Shown in pieces: positions 6,530-7,180 of a DNA stretch of 7,180 nucleotides (its first letter is position 1; each line of letters opens with the position of its first letter). The notes under the pieces were generated by a model. That model was not told where the DNA came from and made no database searches. It worked only from the letters and a program-made list of their open reading frames with translations. Source of the stretch: Solirubrobacteraceae bacterium (GTDB taxonomy: Bacteria; Actinomycetota; Thermoleophilia; Solirubrobacterales; Solirubrobacteraceae); the NCBI GenBank assembly GCA_030038955.1, contig JASHQV010000423.1, positions 1 through 7,180 on the forward strand, given 5' to 3'. A program made the translations under genes and the position numbers.

Positions 6530-7180
6530 TCGCCGAGCGCCGGCCGGCGAGCAGTCCTGGGGGGCAGGCGCGCGGCTGTTCGCGCTCTACTACCCGCACC
6601 TGCTCGAGCTGGCCGAGCGCGCGGGACAGCGGCAGACGCGGCGGCAGCTGCTGTCGACGGCGGCGGGGCGCACGCTCGAGCTCGGCGCCGGCAGCGGCGT
6701 CAACCTGCCGCACTATCCGGCGGCGGTCAGCGAGCTGGTGGTCAGCGAGCCCTCTCCGTACATGCTTGCGCGGCTGCGCGCGAGGTTGGAGGGCGCCACG
6801 CTGCCGATCGGCGGCTGGCGGCTCGTGCAGGCCGGTGCGGAGTCGCTGCCGTTCGACGATGCCAGCTTCGACACGGTCGTGGCGACCTACATCATGTGCA
6901 CCGTGCCCGACCCCGTGCGGGTGCTCGACGAGATCCACCGCGTGCTCCGTCCCGGCGGGCGCTACCTGTTCATGGAGCACATTCGCGCCGATCGCGGCAC
7001 GCTGCTCGGCGCGATCCAGGACCTGGTCGTAGTTCCCCACCGCCATATCGCCGCGGGTTGTCATCCCAACCGCCGCACGGGCGAGCTGATCGCGGGCTCG
7101 CAGCTCCAGCTGGAGCGGCTGCAGCACGATCACCAGCCCCGCGCGCCGATGACGGTGCGTCCTCGGATCGTCGGGTCGGC
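6507..7180 (+). CDS. Class I SAM-dependent methyltransferase, METTL7/TMT1-like (partial, runs off right edge)
   Basis: Transfers a methyl group from S-adenosylmethionine; the acceptor is unknown. The frame shows motif I LELGAGSG at residues 57-64, an acidic strand end (VVSEPS), PFDDASFDTVVATYIMCTV from about residue 115, the post-motif LRPGG with Pro149, and FMEH ending at His158. The combination of CTV, LRPGG and MEH, then a later AAGCHPNRRT and VRPRIVG, resembles human METTL7A/B (now TMT1A/B, thiol methyltransferases) and related bacterial proteins; a phospholipid N-methyltransferase is the main alternative. 224 codons are in the window without a stop, and VRPRIVG is typically near the family C-terminus, so only a few residues are probably missing. 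The likely start is TTG at 6507 (LTAPTAFDRRAPAG...), because no in-frame ATG occurs before the motif I region. It lies inside the end of the hydroxylase gene, suggesting translational coupling. No clear ribosome binding site is seen, so the start is uncertain. Confidence 0.88.
   Translation, partial: MTAPTAFDRRAPAGEQSWGAGARLFALYYPHLLELAERAGQRQTRRQLLSTAAGRTLELGAGSGVNLPHYPAAVSELVVSEPSPYMLARLRARLEGATLPIGGWRLVQAGAESLPFDDASFDTVVATYIMCTVPDPVRVLDEIHRVLRPGGRYLFMEHIRADRGTLLGAIQDLVVVPHRHIAAGCHPNRRTGELIAGSQLQLERLQHDHQPRAPMTVRPRIVGS

Noticed and set aside
6526..7032. Open frame of 168 codons over the methyltransferase
   Set aside because: The neighbouring frame contains all the methyltransferase motifs; this one is an Arg/Ser/Cys-rich shadow.

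Overview
The window is uniformly GC-rich, with coding regions strongly biased to G or C at third codon positions. It carries a giant (GDH-180 class) NAD-dependent glutamate dehydrogenase of the type known from Streptomyces and Mycobacterium. Together these suggest a high-GC actinobacterial chromosome. A deep lineage such as Thermoleophilia/Solirubrobacterales is a guess from overall feel, because no rRNA or marker gene is present to prove it. Nothing looks like phage, plasmid, CRISPR or an insertion sequence with a transposase.

Layout, left to right. (1) Bases 1-473, minus strand: the N-terminal part of trigger factor (tig), cut by the left edge. (2) Bases 474-661: a short intergenic region almost filled by a 151-bp inverted-repeat element (499-649). 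It has perfect 14-bp terminal arms, inner complementary segments and a central hairpin with a C(UUCG)G loop. This is the least explained and most interesting structure in the window. (3) Bases 662-856, plus strand: a possible small membrane protein of 64 residues that runs head-on into the 3' tail of the next gene. (4) Bases 762-5702, minus strand: the complete 1646-residue NAD-glutamate dehydrogenase, most of the window. (5) Bases 5703-5803: a 101-bp divergent control region with a 14-bp palindrome and candidate -10 elements on both strands. (6) Bases 5804-6529, plus strand: an integral-membrane di-iron hydroxylase of the fatty acid hydroxylase/sterol desaturase superfamily. (7) From 6507 to beyond the right edge, plus strand: a class I SAM-dependent methyltransferase resembling the METTL7/TMT1 group, overlapping the hydroxylase by 23 bases.

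How the genes fit together. Trigger factor and glutamate dehydrogenase are housekeeping genes (nascent-chain folding; glutamate catabolism to 2-oxoglutarate and ammonium). The hydroxylase and methyltransferase overlap and are probably co-transcribed, which suggests successive modification of a lipid or other hydrophobic substrate; the substrate cannot be read from the sequence. The only candidate for an undescribed element is the structured inverted repeat between tig and the small ORF. It could be a non-autonomous mobile element, a structured RNA or a two-sided regulatory region, and copy number in related genomes would separate these.
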